64,000 bases of DNA from Pseudomonas putida (GCF_004357765.1 NZ_SMTE01000008.1:186001-250000), one strand, 5' to 3'; shown: positions 17,780-26,734, counted from the first letter of the stretch. The notes: generated by a model not told the origin, from the letters alone. A program made the numbers and translations.

Positions 17780-18196
17780 ATGATATTCGCCCAGTTCTGC
17801 CAATGGCTCGCCAACCACGCCGGTAAACCGAGCACCTTTTTGATCGCTGTGGTGTTGATTGCCATGTGGGCTGCCTCTGGGCCATGGTTTCACTACAACG
17901 ATACCTGGCAACTTATCGTCAACACGTCGACAACCATCATCACATTCCTGATGGTTTTCCTGATCCAGAACACCCAGAACCGGGACAACGACATCATCCA
18001 CGTGAAGCTCGACGAGCTGATCCGCGCTACCAAATCTGCCGAGCAGTCGGTATTGGATCTCGAAGCGCTTGATAACCGGGAAATCCATAAACTTCGCAAG
18101 GAATACCAGGCGATGGGCAGCGAATGTGACCCCCACCATCAGGCGCCTCGCGAGCCACAGACGGACGATGTTGCTCCGGATAACCTGCAGCGCTAG
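17780..18196 (+). CDS. Low-affinity iron permease-like membrane protein, 138 aa
   Basis: Two membrane helices (about 20-38 and 48-69) and the phrase NDTWQLIVNTSTTIITFLMVFLIQNTQNRD are typical of the bacterial members of the low-affinity iron permease family, whose transport activity is not established in bacteria. The C-terminus is cytosolic and charged. ATG 17780 follows GGAGA; a longer frame from 17705 is less likely. It converges with, and overlaps by four bases, the receiver gene on the other strand. Confidence 0.82.
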   Translation: MIFAQFCQWLANHAGKPSTFLIAVVLIAMWAASGPWFHYNDTWQLIVNTSTTIITFLMVFLIQNTQNRDNDIIHVKLDELIRATKSAEQSVLDLEALDNREIHKLRKEYQAMGSECDPHHQAPREPQTDDVAPDNLQR

Positions 18197-18630
18197 AGAC
18201 CTTGTTGGTCAAATGGCGGGAGAGTTGAAGGTACATTTGCGGGGTGAAGCGCCTGACCGATAGCTTCGGCAAGCTCATCTATCGACCATGGCTTGAACAG
18301 GTAAGTAACGGGCGGAGTGACCTGGGAAGCGTCAAGCTGGTAGCCAGAGGTCAGAATCGCGGGCAGTCCAGGCCACCTTTCGTGTGCCATGGAGATGAAC
18401 TCCATACCTTTGATGCTTCCCGGAACACCATGGTCGACAACGATCAACGAGCAGTCGCTCTTAAGGCCCATCAAGTGAATCAAGGCATCTTCTGAGTTAT
18501 CGAACGCATCGCAGGTGGCGCCCAACTCGATCAGGATGTCCACCAGCAGGGTCTGAAGCGTTGGATCGTCTTCTACCACAATTACCGTCTTACCTGACAA
18601 CGACAAACCCTCGATGTCGAGCTTCATCAC
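18193..18630 (-). CDS. Stand-alone receiver protein, 145 aa
   Basis: A second single receiver domain: VIVVEDDPTL acidic pair, phosphoacceptor in LIVVDHGVPG, Thr/Ser in AILTSGYQ and Lys in YLFKPWSI. No output domain. The Phe-Lys-Pro-Trp ending is shared with the receiver at 15146-15559 (Pro-Lys-Pro-Trp), hinting that the two belong to one family with different inputs. It is orphan, with two histidine kinases in the same block as possible partners. Confidence 0.87.
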   Translation of the reverse strand: MMKLDIEGLSLSGKTVIVVEDDPTLQTLLVDILIELGATCDAFDNSEDALIHLMGLKSDCSLIVVDHGVPGSIKGMEFISMAHERWPGLPAILTSGYQLDASQVTPPVTYLFKPWSIDELAEAIGQALHPANVPSTLPPFDQQGL

Positions 18631-18709
18631 CTGCTCCAGTCCATGGTTAGATTTTCGAGTGTTTCACTCATCCGGACATGCGTCGATGGGGGCTAAAGGC
18701 CACCCATGT

Positions 18710-19144
18710 TCAATGGCTTTCCAACTTCGTCAAATGGGCCAAGCCTTCACGCATGAAAATCTCCACGGTCTTTGGGCCTACGCCCTCGAAACTCAGTAGC
18801 CAGCGCTTGAATCCCTCAGCATTTGATCCTTCCTGCAGCGCCTCAAGTTGGGCAACCAGTTCCACTCCTACCTTGTTGCCAAGATCATGCAGTCGTCGAG
18901 CAGTGGATTCATCGTAGCGCGCATAGCCGGCCTGTCCGAGGAGTCTGACCAGTGTGGAATGAGAAGTCTGGGCAAGCTTAATCGGCGTATCCAGGCCCTG
19001 CTGATCGACAAGAATCCGGTACGCCTCCACTGCTACGGCGGAGCGGATGCGCTTTCCCATGAGAAAACTGGCCAGCAACCATCGGAACACGCCAAGGGCA
19101 TCCGTGACCTGAATGCCGAGGTCACAGGCAGTTATAGTCTTCAA
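18710..19144 (-). CDS. Short HhH-type DNA glycosylase-like protein, 144 aa
   Basis: The C-terminal segment LLSFEGVGPKTVEIFMRE is a helix-hairpin-helix of the endonuclease III type, preceded by a helical domain with a plausible Nth-like layout. In Nth the hairpin is followed by a catalytic Asp about 20 residues later and often a 4Fe-4S loop; here the protein ends about ten residues after the hairpin, so those are missing. It may be a DNA-binding relic or a non-catalytic DNA-binding protein. Its ATG overlaps the stop of the DUF2188 gene. Confidence 0.7.
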   Translation of the reverse strand: MKTITACDLGIQVTDALGVFRWLLASFLMGKRIRSAVAVEAYRILVDQQGLDTPIKLAQTSHSTLVRLLGQAGYARYDESTARRLHDLGNKVGVELVAQLEALQEGSNAEGFKRWLLSFEGVGPKTVEIFMREGLAHLTKLESH

Positions 19145-19365
19145 CCTTTGCTACGGCGCGGGTCAGCTGAACGTGGGTAGGTGCGTTCCTCTTCGAGAGT
19201 GCCGTCCGCCTTGTGGATCTTCACGGACGCCGTCTTGCCCTCGAAGAAATCTGCAAGGGCACTGACAAGCTCCTGCTTCGTGGCGGCTCGTTTTGAGGCT
19301 CGCTCAGCACCGGCTTTCTTCAGTTCCCAGCCATTCGATGCCGGGCTGAGGTGATAACTATCCAT
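19141..19365 (-). CDS. DUF2188 protein, 74 aa
   Basis: The core (SNGWELKKAGAERASKRAATK then VKIHKADGTLEEERTYP) is the DUF2188 pattern: a Trp near the start, Thr-Lys, and Ile-His-Lys-x-Asp-Gly ending in Arg-Thr-Tyr. The family is uncharacterised but common in stress regions. I start it at 19365, preceded by GAGGAG, rather than at the longer frame start 19449, which would overlap the 52-aa gene. It forms a tight cluster with that gene and the HhH protein. Confidence 0.8.
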   Translation of the reverse strand: MDSYHLSPASNGWELKKAGAERASKRAATKQELVSALADFFEGKTASVKIHKADGTLEEERTYPRSADPRRSKG

Positions 19366-19381
19366 CGGCTGCTTCTCCTCT

Positions 19382-19540
19382 CTAAAGGGTCTGGCCATCG
19401 TCCTGAAGGTCTTCTTCAGCCTCAGCTGCCTCCGTGGCATCAGCGTCATTCAGTGGTGGCGACGTAGGCTTTTCCGGATCGTTAATGAAGGGCACGTCGC
19501 TTGGCCCTTTTTCTTCAGAGCCTTCGGTTTTAGGCTGCAT
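19382..19540 (-). CDS. Small acidic protein, 52 aa
   Basis: A short gene with a strong Shine-Dalgarno (GGAGG, eight bases before ATG). The protein starts MQPKTEGSEEKG and is rich in Glu, Asp, Pro and Ala, hence acidic and probably disordered. It begins a three-gene minus-strand unit: this gene, DUF2188 after 16 bases, then the HhH protein with overlapping stop/start. No family recognised. Confidence 0.6.
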   Translation of the reverse strand: MQPKTEGSEEKGPSDVPFINDPEKPTSPPLNDADATEAAEAEEDLQDDGQTL

Positions 19541-19585
19541 GGCAACACCTCCAGGCACGTTGATGGAATGCAGCTCTCAGGCCCC

Positions 19586-19870
19586 TTAGGTAGCACCTGA
19601 GAATTTGCCGACATCGATAGGTTGCGCAACGAATTCGGGGCCCTCCCCAGCCAGCCTCCACTTCACCTTGGCAAGGCCGTAACGCTCAGCCATCGGGCGA
19701 CTGACCAGTTTGATGTTCTGCTGACTGAAACGCGGGATGATGCCCACGCCGGCATCACAGCTGGCCCAGTGCCAAGCGACGCCGTTGTCCATTTTCTCCA
19801 GACGAATAATGAATGTCCGAGGCTCACTGTGAAGCTCGTATTCAATTACATAGAGTTGCTGTCCCACCAC
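19586..19870 (-). CDS. Hypothetical protein, 94 aa
   Basis: A small soluble protein with alternating hydrophobic residues suggesting beta strands (QQLYVIEYELHSEPRTFIIRLEKM). The frame extends to an ATG at 19891, but a GGAGGGG motif lies inside that extension and sits six bases before the GTG codons at 19870/19867, so translation most likely starts there. No known family. It lies 45 bases upstream of the 52-aa gene on the same strand and could be in that unit. Confidence 0.6.
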   Translation of the reverse strand: MVGQQLYVIEYELHSEPRTFIIRLEKMDNGVAWHWASCDAGVGIIPRFSQQNIKLVSRPMAERYGLAKVKWRLAGEGPEFVAQPIDVGKFSGAT

Positions 19871-19973
19871 CAGAATCCCCTCCCTAGTCATGCGCTATTG
19901 AGCAAACCGGGGAAGAAATAATTCCATCGAAATGGCGGGTGGTAAGCCACTGCGCATGGACGGCGCGCCGGGG

Positions 19974-21029
19974 CTATTTTTCCTGACTACCTGTAAGAAA
20001 CTCGAACAAGGTCTCAGCGCAGGCCGTAATCCCCTCCAGAAGCACCATCTCGAAGCCATGGGTATTCTCGGTCGGTATCGCAATGCAACCGGCCCGGGCA
20101 TCGATCCCGGCGCTCATCACCGCGCTTGCATCAGATGCAAAATCGACGAGCAATGCCGACTGGGGCTTAAAACCGGCCTTTAGGCCAGCGGCGATCAGGC
20201 CCTGCACCACGGTGCGGCTGTAGTATCCCTTCTGGTCGCCGGTATTGATGATCGGGTTGGCCGAAAGCTCCGTGCCATACTCCTCAAGTACAGGGCCGAC
20301 CTCGACCGCGATTGTGGTGTCGCCGGGCAGCCGGGAAGCTGCGTACATGGCGCCGGCATTCGACTCTTCCTCCAGCGTCGTAAGCACGAACCAAACGTCC
20401 TGCTTCAGTTTTTCTCGCCGCTCGGTCAGCAGCTTCGCGCAGAGAATGACAGCGCTCAGGGGAGCTCGGTCGTCGAGGAAGTGAGCGGCAATACAGTCAT
20501 GTACCTTGAAGGGCTTACGCCAGTGCTGACTGAGCACGACTCGTGTACCAGGCCGAACGCCGAGCTCCTGGAGTTCTGACTTAGTCTTGCGCGTGACGAT
20601 GTAGACATCTTTCCACTGAACATCGCCTGCCAGCACGTCTCTCCCCTTCGAAGTCCGACCGCTGTTGTGCATTGACCCGTAGGACAAAACACCCGGCAGG
20701 ATGTGTTCATCGCCCAGGATATCGACAGGACAGACACCAAAACTTATCGGTTGCGCGCCACCTAGAGCGAGCACCTCCAGGGTGCCATTCTCCAGCACAT
20801 TTTTGACGATCATCGCGATCTCATCGAGGTGGGCCATAACGCGTATGGCTGCCTCTGGATTGCAAGCGTGGCCTCCACGAATCACCCCTACCACATTCCC
20901 GGCAGGGTCTATGTGCGTGTCATCGCAGAAATTCCGAAGCTCCCGCAGGCAAATGGCCCGCACCTCATCCTCTTGCCCGCCAGGCCCACGGGCATTGAGG
21001 AGCGCGGTCAGTAATCCCTCAATCTTCAA
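19974..21029 (-). CDS. M42-family metallopeptidase, 351 aa
   Basis: A dinuclear-metal aminopeptidase of the glutamyl aminopeptidase/endoglucanase-like M42 family. Metal and catalytic motifs are visible: His-x-Asp in MAHLDEIAM, Asp in HFLDDRAPLS, Glu-Glu in TLEEESNAGA, an acidic residue in VEVGP and His in ENTHGFE. Length is normal for the family. M42 relatives are also found in the osmoprotectant dipeptide (NAGGN) cluster of Pseudomonas, but the other genes of that cluster are not here, so the substrate is unknown. Confidence 0.9.
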   Translation of the reverse strand: MKIEGLLTALLNARGPGGQEDEVRAICLRELRNFCDDTHIDPAGNVVGVIRGGHACNPEAAIRVMAHLDEIAMIVKNVLENGTLEVLALGGAQPISFGVCPVDILGDEHILPGVLSYGSMHNSGRTSKGRDVLAGDVQWKDVYIVTRKTKSELQELGVRPGTRVVLSQHWRKPFKVHDCIAAHFLDDRAPLSAVILCAKLLTERREKLKQDVWFVLTTLEEESNAGAMYAASRLPGDTTIAVEVGPVLEEYGTELSANPIINTGDQKGYYSRTVVQGLIAAGLKAGFKPQSALLVDFASDASAVMSAGIDARAGCIAIPTENTHGFEMVLLEGITACAETLFEFLTGSQEK

Positions 21030-21053
21030 ACTGAACCTCCATGATTTACGCCA

Positions 21054-21578
21054 TCACGCCAGTTGGATGTACACCGAGTAGCTACCCAATAACAGCCAGA
21101 ACACCAGAAAGATCCACGGCGTCCGTAGCGAGAACAGCAATGACTTTCGATGCCCTGTACGCGAGGTTTCCGCCTCACAGAACAGCGGCGACTCGTCGTA
21201 AGCCAACCCCATCAACGGCTCGCTGCGCAGCAAGTGGCTCTGCTTGAGCTGCCAGTGATCGATGATGTTGTACGCCGCCCGGATGCCAGGCCAGGCGTTG
21301 AGCGAACTCAGTACCCCGAGCAAGGCGAGAAACGCGGGCACGATGAGGGTGAACATCTCGCCCCATCCTTGATTGAGGTTCCCCATGGAGGAGACGAAGG
21401 CAATGACCAGGAATGACTGCGCCGCCAGGTAGGCGTCCGTGCGGTTGGCCAGGATGCTGGTTTCGTACTGGATTTCACGCCGGTAAAAATCCAGACGCTC
21501 CTTGGGAGAGCCAAACATCCTGGCATTGTGTTCGCTGATCTCGTGCTCAGGGGTCGTAGGGGTAATGATTCGAGGCAC
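21054..21578 (-). CDS. Membrane protein, 174 aa
   Basis: An N-terminal charged helix (ERLDFYRREIQYETSIL) is followed by two adjacent membrane helices (about 51-69 and 74-93), a soluble segment, and a C-terminal helix (about 150-171). The layout resembles small SLATT-like or RipA-like membrane proteins, but I cannot place it in a family. It lies 24 bases upstream of the M42 peptidase on the same strand and may be co-transcribed. Confidence 0.75.
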   Translation of the reverse strand: MPRIITPTTPEHEISEHNARMFGSPKERLDFYRREIQYETSILANRTDAYLAAQSFLVIAFVSSMGNLNQGWGEMFTLIVPAFLALLGVLSSLNAWPGIRAAYNIIDHWQLKQSHLLRSEPLMGLAYDESPLFCEAETSRTGHRKSLLFSLRTPWIFLVFWLLLGSYSVYIQLA

Positions 21579-21774
21579 TCGTTACTCCGGGATTTGGGCT
21601 CCGAGCGCAGAGATGAGCCTGGAGCTGAATTCGGTAGAACAGGCGATGGGGCATGGAATTCAATTGGATTGATAGCCCGCACCGCTCGTCGTACCAACCG
21701 CAGATTGAAACCAACACGCGGAGGCAGGGCCTTTCGAACCGGTATGAACGTTCTCAACTGCAGGAGCTTCTACC

Positions 21775-22632
21775 ATGCGAGACTTCCCTACCCCGCCCTT
21801 CCCTTCACAGCCTCAAAATGTCCCTGGCTCACAGCGCAAGATGGAGCCCTACCCGGATTGTGGTGAGCAGTCGTATACCGGCCACAATCGGCTCGAAGGC
21901 AAGATTGCGCTCATCACCGGAGCAGACAGCGGCATCGGGCGGGCAGTAGCGATTGCCTATGCCCGTGAAGGTGCCGACGTCGCCATCGCTTATCTGAATG
22001 AGCATGAAGACGCGCAAGAAACCGCGCGCTGGGTCGAGCAGGCAGGCCGCCAATGCCTGCTGTTGCCCGGAGACCTGGCGCAGAAACAACACTGCTACGA
22101 CATTGTCGAAAAGACCGTCAGCCAGTTCGGGCGTATCGACATCCTGGTCAATAACGCGGCGTTCCAGATGTCCCACGAGACCTTGGAAGAGATCGACGAT
22201 GATGAATGGGTGAAAACCTTCGATACCAACATCACCGCCATCTTCCGGATTTGCCAGGCGGCGCTGCCTTCCATGCCCAAGGGCAGTTCGATTATCAATA
22301 CGAGCTCGGTCAATTCCGACGATCCGTCCCCCAGCCTGCTGGCCTACGCCACGACCAAGGGGGCCATTGCCAACTTCACTGCTGGCTTGGCACAGCTGCT
22401 AGGCAAGAAAGGTATTCGGGTCAACAGCGTTGCGCCAGGGCCTATCTGGACGCCTCTAATTCCTTCCACCATGCCAGATGAAGCGGTCAAGAACTTCGGT
22501 TCGAAAACACCACTGGGACGTCCTGGTCAACCGGTGGAGGTCGCGCCGATCTACGTGCTGCTGGGCTCCGACGAGGCCAGTTATATCAGTGGCTCACGTT
22601 ACGCAGTGACTGGCGGCAAACCGATCCTTTAG
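21775..22632 (+). CDS. SDR oxidoreductase, YghA/GSP39 type, 285 aa
   Basis: A classical SDR with an N-terminal lead of about 40 residues (PQNVPGSQRKMEPYPDCGE) typical of the YghA/general-stress-protein-39 branch. Motifs: ITGADSGIGRAVA, NNAAFQM, Ser in NTSSVNSD, Tyr-x3-Lys in YATTKGA and the PGPIWTPL loop. AGGAG precedes the ATG. These proteins are general-stress NAD(P)-dependent reductases with uncertain substrates. It is a single gene. Confidence 0.9.
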   Translation: MRDFPTPPFPSQPQNVPGSQRKMEPYPDCGEQSYTGHNRLEGKIALITGADSGIGRAVAIAYAREGADVAIAYLNEHEDAQETARWVEQAGRQCLLLPGDLAQKQHCYDIVEKTVSQFGRIDILVNNAAFQMSHETLEEIDDDEWVKTFDTNITAIFRICQAALPSMPKGSSIINTSSVNSDDPSPSLLAYATTKGAIANFTAGLAQLLGKKGIRVNSVAPGPIWTPLIPSTMPDEAVKNFGSKTPLGRPGQPVEVAPIYVLLGSDEASYISGSRYAVTGGKPIL

Positions 22633-22684
22633 CGAAAAGAGGCTCGCCGTGCTGGCGAGCCTCACCTCTATTTGCGTGGCACTT

Positions 22685-22846
22685 TCAGCGTTTGTGCAGA
22701 TCGTGATCACGGGCCGTTTTTTGCGCTGTCGAGTCATGTGATGTGCCGGTGGATCCATCCGGACGATGAGCATCGTTGTCTCGCTCCTCTTCCCCATGCG
22801 GCCTTGTCTGCGCACCTTCTTTTTGCCTGTCGCTCATTTTCTTCAT
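22685..22846 (-). CDS. Small hydrophilic stress-like protein, 53 aa
   Basis: GGGAGGAG sits six bases before ATG 22846, a strong ribosome site that sets the start against a longer frame beginning at 22897. The product (MKKMSDRQKEGAQTRPHGEE and onward) is almost wholly charged or polar, rich in His, Asp, Arg and Thr, and presumably disordered, like many small desiccation-associated proteins. No family recognised. Confidence 0.6.
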   Translation of the reverse strand: MKKMSDRQKEGAQTRPHGEEERDNDAHRPDGSTGTSHDSTAQKTARDHDLHKR

Positions 22847-22923
22847 GTTGCTCTCCTCCCATTGCCTTTGAACAAGGGAAGCCAATCTACGGGGCAAAGT
22901 TCAGGTCAGTGACACTTTAGGAG

Positions 22924-23502
22924 ATGGGCGGGCAACAGGACGATGAACCAATTACCCCAGGATCGCGTCCACCGCAAAACAAGCGAGTCGATTCTGGAAT
23001 GGTAAACGACCCTGTACTGGCCGCCCTCGGCTATCTCAAAGACAACCGATTGATCTTGACCACAGCAGAGTCGTGCACTGCGGGCTGCATGGTGGCTTTG
23101 TTGGCGACGGTACCGGGTACAGGAGAGGTGCTGGAAAGCGGCTACGTCGTCTACTCTCCCAGCGCCAAGAAACGCCTACTGGGGGTCAGCGCCGCAACCA
23201 TCGAACGATACGGCCTGACCAGCGAAGCAGTAGCTTGGGAAATGGCCTTGGGCGCCTTGAGAGACAGCGATGCGAATGTTGTGATCGCCACCACCGGAGT
23301 AGCCGGGCCGGCGCCAGAGTCCGGGATACCCCCGGGGACGATGTGCTTTGCGTGGGCTTTCGCCGGCGAGCCAATTGCCGTTTTCACGCGCACTCAACGT
23401 TTCTTCGGCGAGCGGTCTGAGGTCATGCGCCAAGGCGCCCTGTTCGGGTTGACCCGGCTTTCCCACTATCACCAGCGCTGGCTACGCGGTGAGCGCGCCT
23501 GA
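22924..23502 (+). CDS. CinA-family amidohydrolase (PncC-like), 192 aa
   Basis: The stand-alone C-terminal CinA domain: nicotinamide-mononucleotide deamidase of the pyridine nucleotide salvage cycle. Family motifs LTTAESCTAGCMVALLATVPG with the catalytic Ser, and ATTGVAGPAPESGIPPGTMCFAW. The first 25 residues are extra and poorly conserved-looking; an ATG at 22999 would give the usual length. AGGAG abuts the 22924 start without a spacer, so the start is unsure. It is followed by a membrane protein and a DUF421 gene. Confidence 0.87.
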   Translation: MGGQQDDEPITPGSRPPQNKRVDSGMVNDPVLAALGYLKDNRLILTTAESCTAGCMVALLATVPGTGEVLESGYVVYSPSAKKRLLGVSAATIERYGLTSEAVAWEMALGALRDSDANVVIATTGVAGPAPESGIPPGTMCFAWAFAGEPIAVFTRTQRFFGERSEVMRQGALFGLTRLSHYHQRWLRGERA

Positions 23503-23513
23503 GGGGTGTGATC

Positions 23514-24020
23514 ATGTCGGAAGATGAACTGCTATCCAGGCGTCATCCTGTTCAAGAAGACATGCCGATGCAGCAGCGTGTTTGGCGCTTCGAGCGCGTG
23601 GGGTGGTACGTGCTTGTGGCCATCGCATTGCTTGCCTTGGCAGGCCTGTTCGGTAATGGCCCATTGAGCGATGCGGAGGTGGTGAGCCAGGATGGACGGG
23701 TACGGGTTGAGTACCAGCGCCTCAGTCGAAGCGGCACGACAGACAGCATTTTCATCACCGTGCAGGGTATCCCTGGTCAGCCCGTGGAAGTGCAACTCGA
23801 AGGATCATTGCTCCGTGACGCCAGTATCGAGACGTTACAACCGGAGCCGCAACGGTCGATGTCGCATGGCCAGGCCATGCTGTTCCAATTGGGTACTAAG
23901 CAAGATGGGGTCGCCACCTTGTACTTGACCCTTCGAAGTGAGCACGTGGGTACTCTGCAGGGCAGCGTCAGGGCTGGCCCTGAAAGCGCCGTCCACTTCT
24001 CCACATTCCTTTACCCCTAG
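23514..24020 (+). CDS. Single-helix membrane protein paired with DUF421 protein, 168 aa
   Basis: One membrane helix (about 30-48, WYVLVAIALLALAGLFG) followed by a periplasmic beta-rich domain of about 115 residues (VRVEYQRLSRSGTTDSIFITV). The start at 23514 has GAGGGG seven bases upstream. The DUF421 gene begins nine bases after this stop, and the two probably act together in the membrane. I recognise the pair from Pseudomonas stress regions, but the function is unknown. Confidence 0.8.
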   Translation: MSEDELLSRRHPVQEDMPMQQRVWRFERVGWYVLVAIALLALAGLFGNGPLSDAEVVSQDGRVRVEYQRLSRSGTTDSIFITVQGIPGQPVEVQLEGSLLRDASIETLQPEPQRSMSHGQAMLFQLGTKQDGVATLYLTLRSEHVGTLQGSVRAGPESAVHFSTFLYP

Positions 24021-24029
24021 GAGTGCGTC

Positions 24030-24473
24030 ATGGATTCGATCCTCCGCGCAGCCGGGATGTACGTCGCCCTTATGCTGCTGTTTCGCGTAGCCGGGCGGCG
24101 CTCACTGGCCGACCTGACGACCTTTGACTTCGTGTTGTTGCTGATCATCGGGGAAGCCACCCAGCAGGCGCTTCTGGGTGACGACTTTTCGTTCACCAAT
24201 GCCATGCTGGTAATTGCCACGCTCATTGTTTTGGACGTCGGCCTTTCACTCGCGAAGCTCAACTCCAAGCCCTTGGCCAGATTTCTGGACGGGCACGCTA
24301 CCCTGATTGTTGAAAATGGGCGCTTCCTGCATCACCGCATGCGTCGGGCACGACTCACGGAAGACGATATCCTTGAGTCAGCGCGGGACAGCCAAGGCAT
24401 CGAGCACATTGAGCAGGTCAAATTCGCCATCGTCGAACGCAATGGAAAGATCTCGATCATTCCCGCAGAGTAA
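24030..24473 (+). CDS. DUF421 (YetF-like) membrane protein, 147 aa
   Basis: N-terminal membrane helices (about 3-20, 33-45, 55-75) with the phrase FRVAGRRSLADLTTFDFVLLLIIGEATQQALLG, then a small cytosolic domain (LTEDDILESARDSQGIEHIEQVKFAIVERNGKISIIP), the exact layout of DUF421/YetF. In Bacillus YetF is linked to spore-related or cell-surface functions; in Pseudomonas the function is unproven. It is coupled to the upstream single-helix protein. Confidence 0.88.
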   Translation: MDSILRAAGMYVALMLLFRVAGRRSLADLTTFDFVLLLIIGEATQQALLGDDFSFTNAMLVIATLIVLDVGLSLAKLNSKPLARFLDGHATLIVENGRFLHHRMRRARLTEDDILESARDSQGIEHIEQVKFAIVERNGKISIIPAE

Positions 24474-24496
24474 GACACCAGGATGCCCAGGCTGGT

Positions 24497-24730
24497 TTAG
24501 AGTGCCAATATCGCCTGGCTATGGTCGATAGTAGGAACGGGTACCAGCTCGCGCCGGGACACCAACCAGGCCCGCATCCGCTCGGTATCAAAAATCTGAC
24601 CCTCTTCCATCATCAGCAGAATGAGTGCTTGAGACATTCGGTAACAGCCACAATGAATACAGCGTCGCTCTTCCCAGCCACTGGTGCATTCCACGGACTC
24701 AGCTTGCCCCGCGCAAATCAGACAACTCAT
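24497..24730 (-). CDS. Zinc-ribbon hypothetical protein, 77 aa
   Basis: Two Cys-x2-Cys knuckles (CLIC near the N-terminus, CIHC around residue 25) suggest one zinc ribbon, followed by helices (LILLMMEEGQIFDTERMRAWL). ATG 24730 follows AAGGGGG at an eight-base spacing; the frame extends further (24817) without a ribosome site. A single, unlinked gene on the minus strand; no family recognised. Confidence 0.65.
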   Translation of the reverse strand: MSCLICAGQAESVECTSGWEERRCIHCGCYRMSQALILLMMEEGQIFDTERMRAWLVSRRELVPVPTIDHSQAILAL

Positions 24731-24919
24731 GTAAGCCCCCTTTTGTTCTTGTTTCCTGCAGGGTAAAACGCGATGGCACGAAGCTCCCTTGCGTCTCGCT
24801 TTACATGAGATATCCATGCCAGTCCTGAATTCCCTCTAATTGCTAAGCGCTGACTTCAGACGAACCAGACGCTCGATAGCCATGTCGGAATCAGAACACG
24901 TGATATCGAAGGCATACCG

Positions 24920-26734
24920 ATGGAAAGAGAACCAGTAGAAGCTCAAAAGGGTGCACCTCAGCGAGATGAGGGTGGATGGTTGCCCCTGGAGCAGTATGGT
25001 GCGCTCGGAGATGGGCGTTCTGTGGCACTGATTGGTCTGGACGGTTCCATCGACTGGTGGTGTGTGCCACACATGGATTCACCACCCTTATTCGACAAGC
25101 TACTGGCCCCTGAAAAAGGAGGCTTCTTTTCCATTACCCCTAGCGAGCCCTTCGTTGCTGAGCGCCGCTACCTAACAGACAGCAACGTCCTTGAGACAAT
25201 CTTCATAACCCGTCAGGGTCGTGCTCGGCTGACGGAATCCTTGAACAGCGGGCCAGCTGGACGCCTGCCTTGGGCCGAACTCGCCAGGCGCATCGAAGGT
25301 ATCGAGGGTAAGGTCGACTTCGACATCGCCATCGACTTCGGAACCCAAGCCGACACGGTAAGCCCCTACGTGGCGCCGAATGACAATGCCTGCGTGTTTC
25401 ATGCGGGCCGAATACTCGGCATATTCCTGCACGACCATCAGGTGCACATCGAACGCAAAGACGACATGGGCGTCCGTGGTGTTCTTAGTCTTGCAGCGGG
25501 ACAACGCTCAGTGGTCGCAATCATCGCAGGGCGAGATGAGCCCTTGGTGGCACCGCCATTGAACCTGATCGATGAACGCATCGACGGCTCGCACCGGGAG
25601 TGGTGCCAGTGGTCGAAAGGGCTGGTCTACGACGGCCCTCACCAGACCCAGGTCGTCCGCAATGCGCTGGCCCTCAAGCTTCTACTGTCCTCTCCAAGTG
25701 GCTCGATCATGGCAGCAGCGACCTCTTCCCTTCCCGAACGGATTGGCGGCAGCAAGAACTACGACTACCGCTTCGCCTGGATACGCGATGCCGGCTACAC
25801 CATCGAGGCGTTTCTGGGCATTGGCGCACAGCCGGAAGCCAAGGCTGCATTTACCTGGCTATTGCGCCGGCTGAATGAACATGGGCCTCGGGTGTTCTAT
25901 ACCCTCGACGGGGCAATCGGTGATTGCGAGCGTCCAGTCGACCTGCCTGGTTACAAGAACTCGCCACCCGTTGTCGGCAACGACGCCCGTGACCAACTTC
26001 AACACGGGGTGTTCGGTGACATCTTCGAGACAGCGCGCTGCTTCATCGACAGCGGCAACATTCTCGATGCCCCGAGCGCCATACTCCTCTCACGTCTTGC
26101 CGACCAGTGCGCCGACTGTTGGCGTCAGCAGGACGCCGGTATCTGGGAATTGCCGGAAAAGCAGCACTACACAATGTCCAAGATCAGTTGCTGGCAAGCC
26201 TTGAGTCGGGCCATCGAACTGGCAGACGGTGGCCATCTTCCCACCACCTGCCGTGAACGCTGGGATCGCGAGCGACAGCGCATCCAGGAATGGATCGAGG
26301 CGCATTGCTGGAGCGAAGAACGCAAGGCTTACCTGTTCTATCCAAACAGCGACCGACTGGACGCTTCACTGGCACTGGCCGTCAGGTTCGGCTACCCCAG
26401 CAAGGAACGTATGCGCAGCACGCTGGAAGCCATTGATCGTGATCTGGGAGCCGGCGCTTTCCACTATCGCTACACCGATGCACAGGAAGAGGAAGGTTGC
26501 TTCCTGGCCTGCACATTCTGGCTTATCGAAGCCTGGGCCATCCTGGGTAACCAAGATCGCGCCAAAGCTGCCTATGCAGACGCTTCAAAAGGACTATCAC
26601 ACGGGGTTGGCATCTACTCGGAGATGATCGATCCGCAGACTAGACAGTATCTGGGCAACCTTCCGCAGGGCTTGACTCACCTGGCAGCCCTCAAAGCAGC
26701 AATGGCCATTGGAGGTTGCCATCCTCAACGATGA
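24920..26734 (+). CDS. Glycoside hydrolase family 15 protein, 604 aa
   Basis: A soluble GH15 enzyme (glucoamylase/trehalase-like) with the typical N-terminal beta domain starting EQYGALGDGRSVALIGLDGSIDWWC and the (alpha/alpha)6 barrel. Visible motifs: YRFAWIRDAGYTIEAF, the acid Glu in GIWELPEKQHYTMSK, and EEEGCFLACTFWLIEAWA with the base Glu. It probably acts on trehalose, glycogen or other alpha-glucans that accumulate in osmotic stress. It is followed by a hemerythrin gene 90 bases downstream. Confidence 0.92.
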   Translation: MEREPVEAQKGAPQRDEGGWLPLEQYGALGDGRSVALIGLDGSIDWWCVPHMDSPPLFDKLLAPEKGGFFSITPSEPFVAERRYLTDSNVLETIFITRQGRARLTESLNSGPAGRLPWAELARRIEGIEGKVDFDIAIDFGTQADTVSPYVAPNDNACVFHAGRILGIFLHDHQVHIERKDDMGVRGVLSLAAGQRSVVAIIAGRDEPLVAPPLNLIDERIDGSHREWCQWSKGLVYDGPHQTQVVRNALALKLLLSSPSGSIMAAATSSLPERIGGSKNYDYRFAWIRDAGYTIEAFLGIGAQPEAKAAFTWLLRRLNEHGPRVFYTLDGAIGDCERPVDLPGYKNSPPVVGNDARDQLQHGVFGDIFETARCFIDSGNILDAPSAILLSRLADQCADCWRQQDAGIWELPEKQHYTMSKISCWQALSRAIELADGGHLPTTCRERWDRERQRIQEWIEAHCWSEERKAYLFYPNSDRLDASLALAVRFGYPSKERMRSTLEAIDRDLGAGAFHYRYTDAQEEEGCFLACTFWLIEAWAILGNQDRAKAAYADASKGLSHGVGIYSEMIDPQTRQYLGNLPQGLTHLAALKAAMAIGGCHPQR

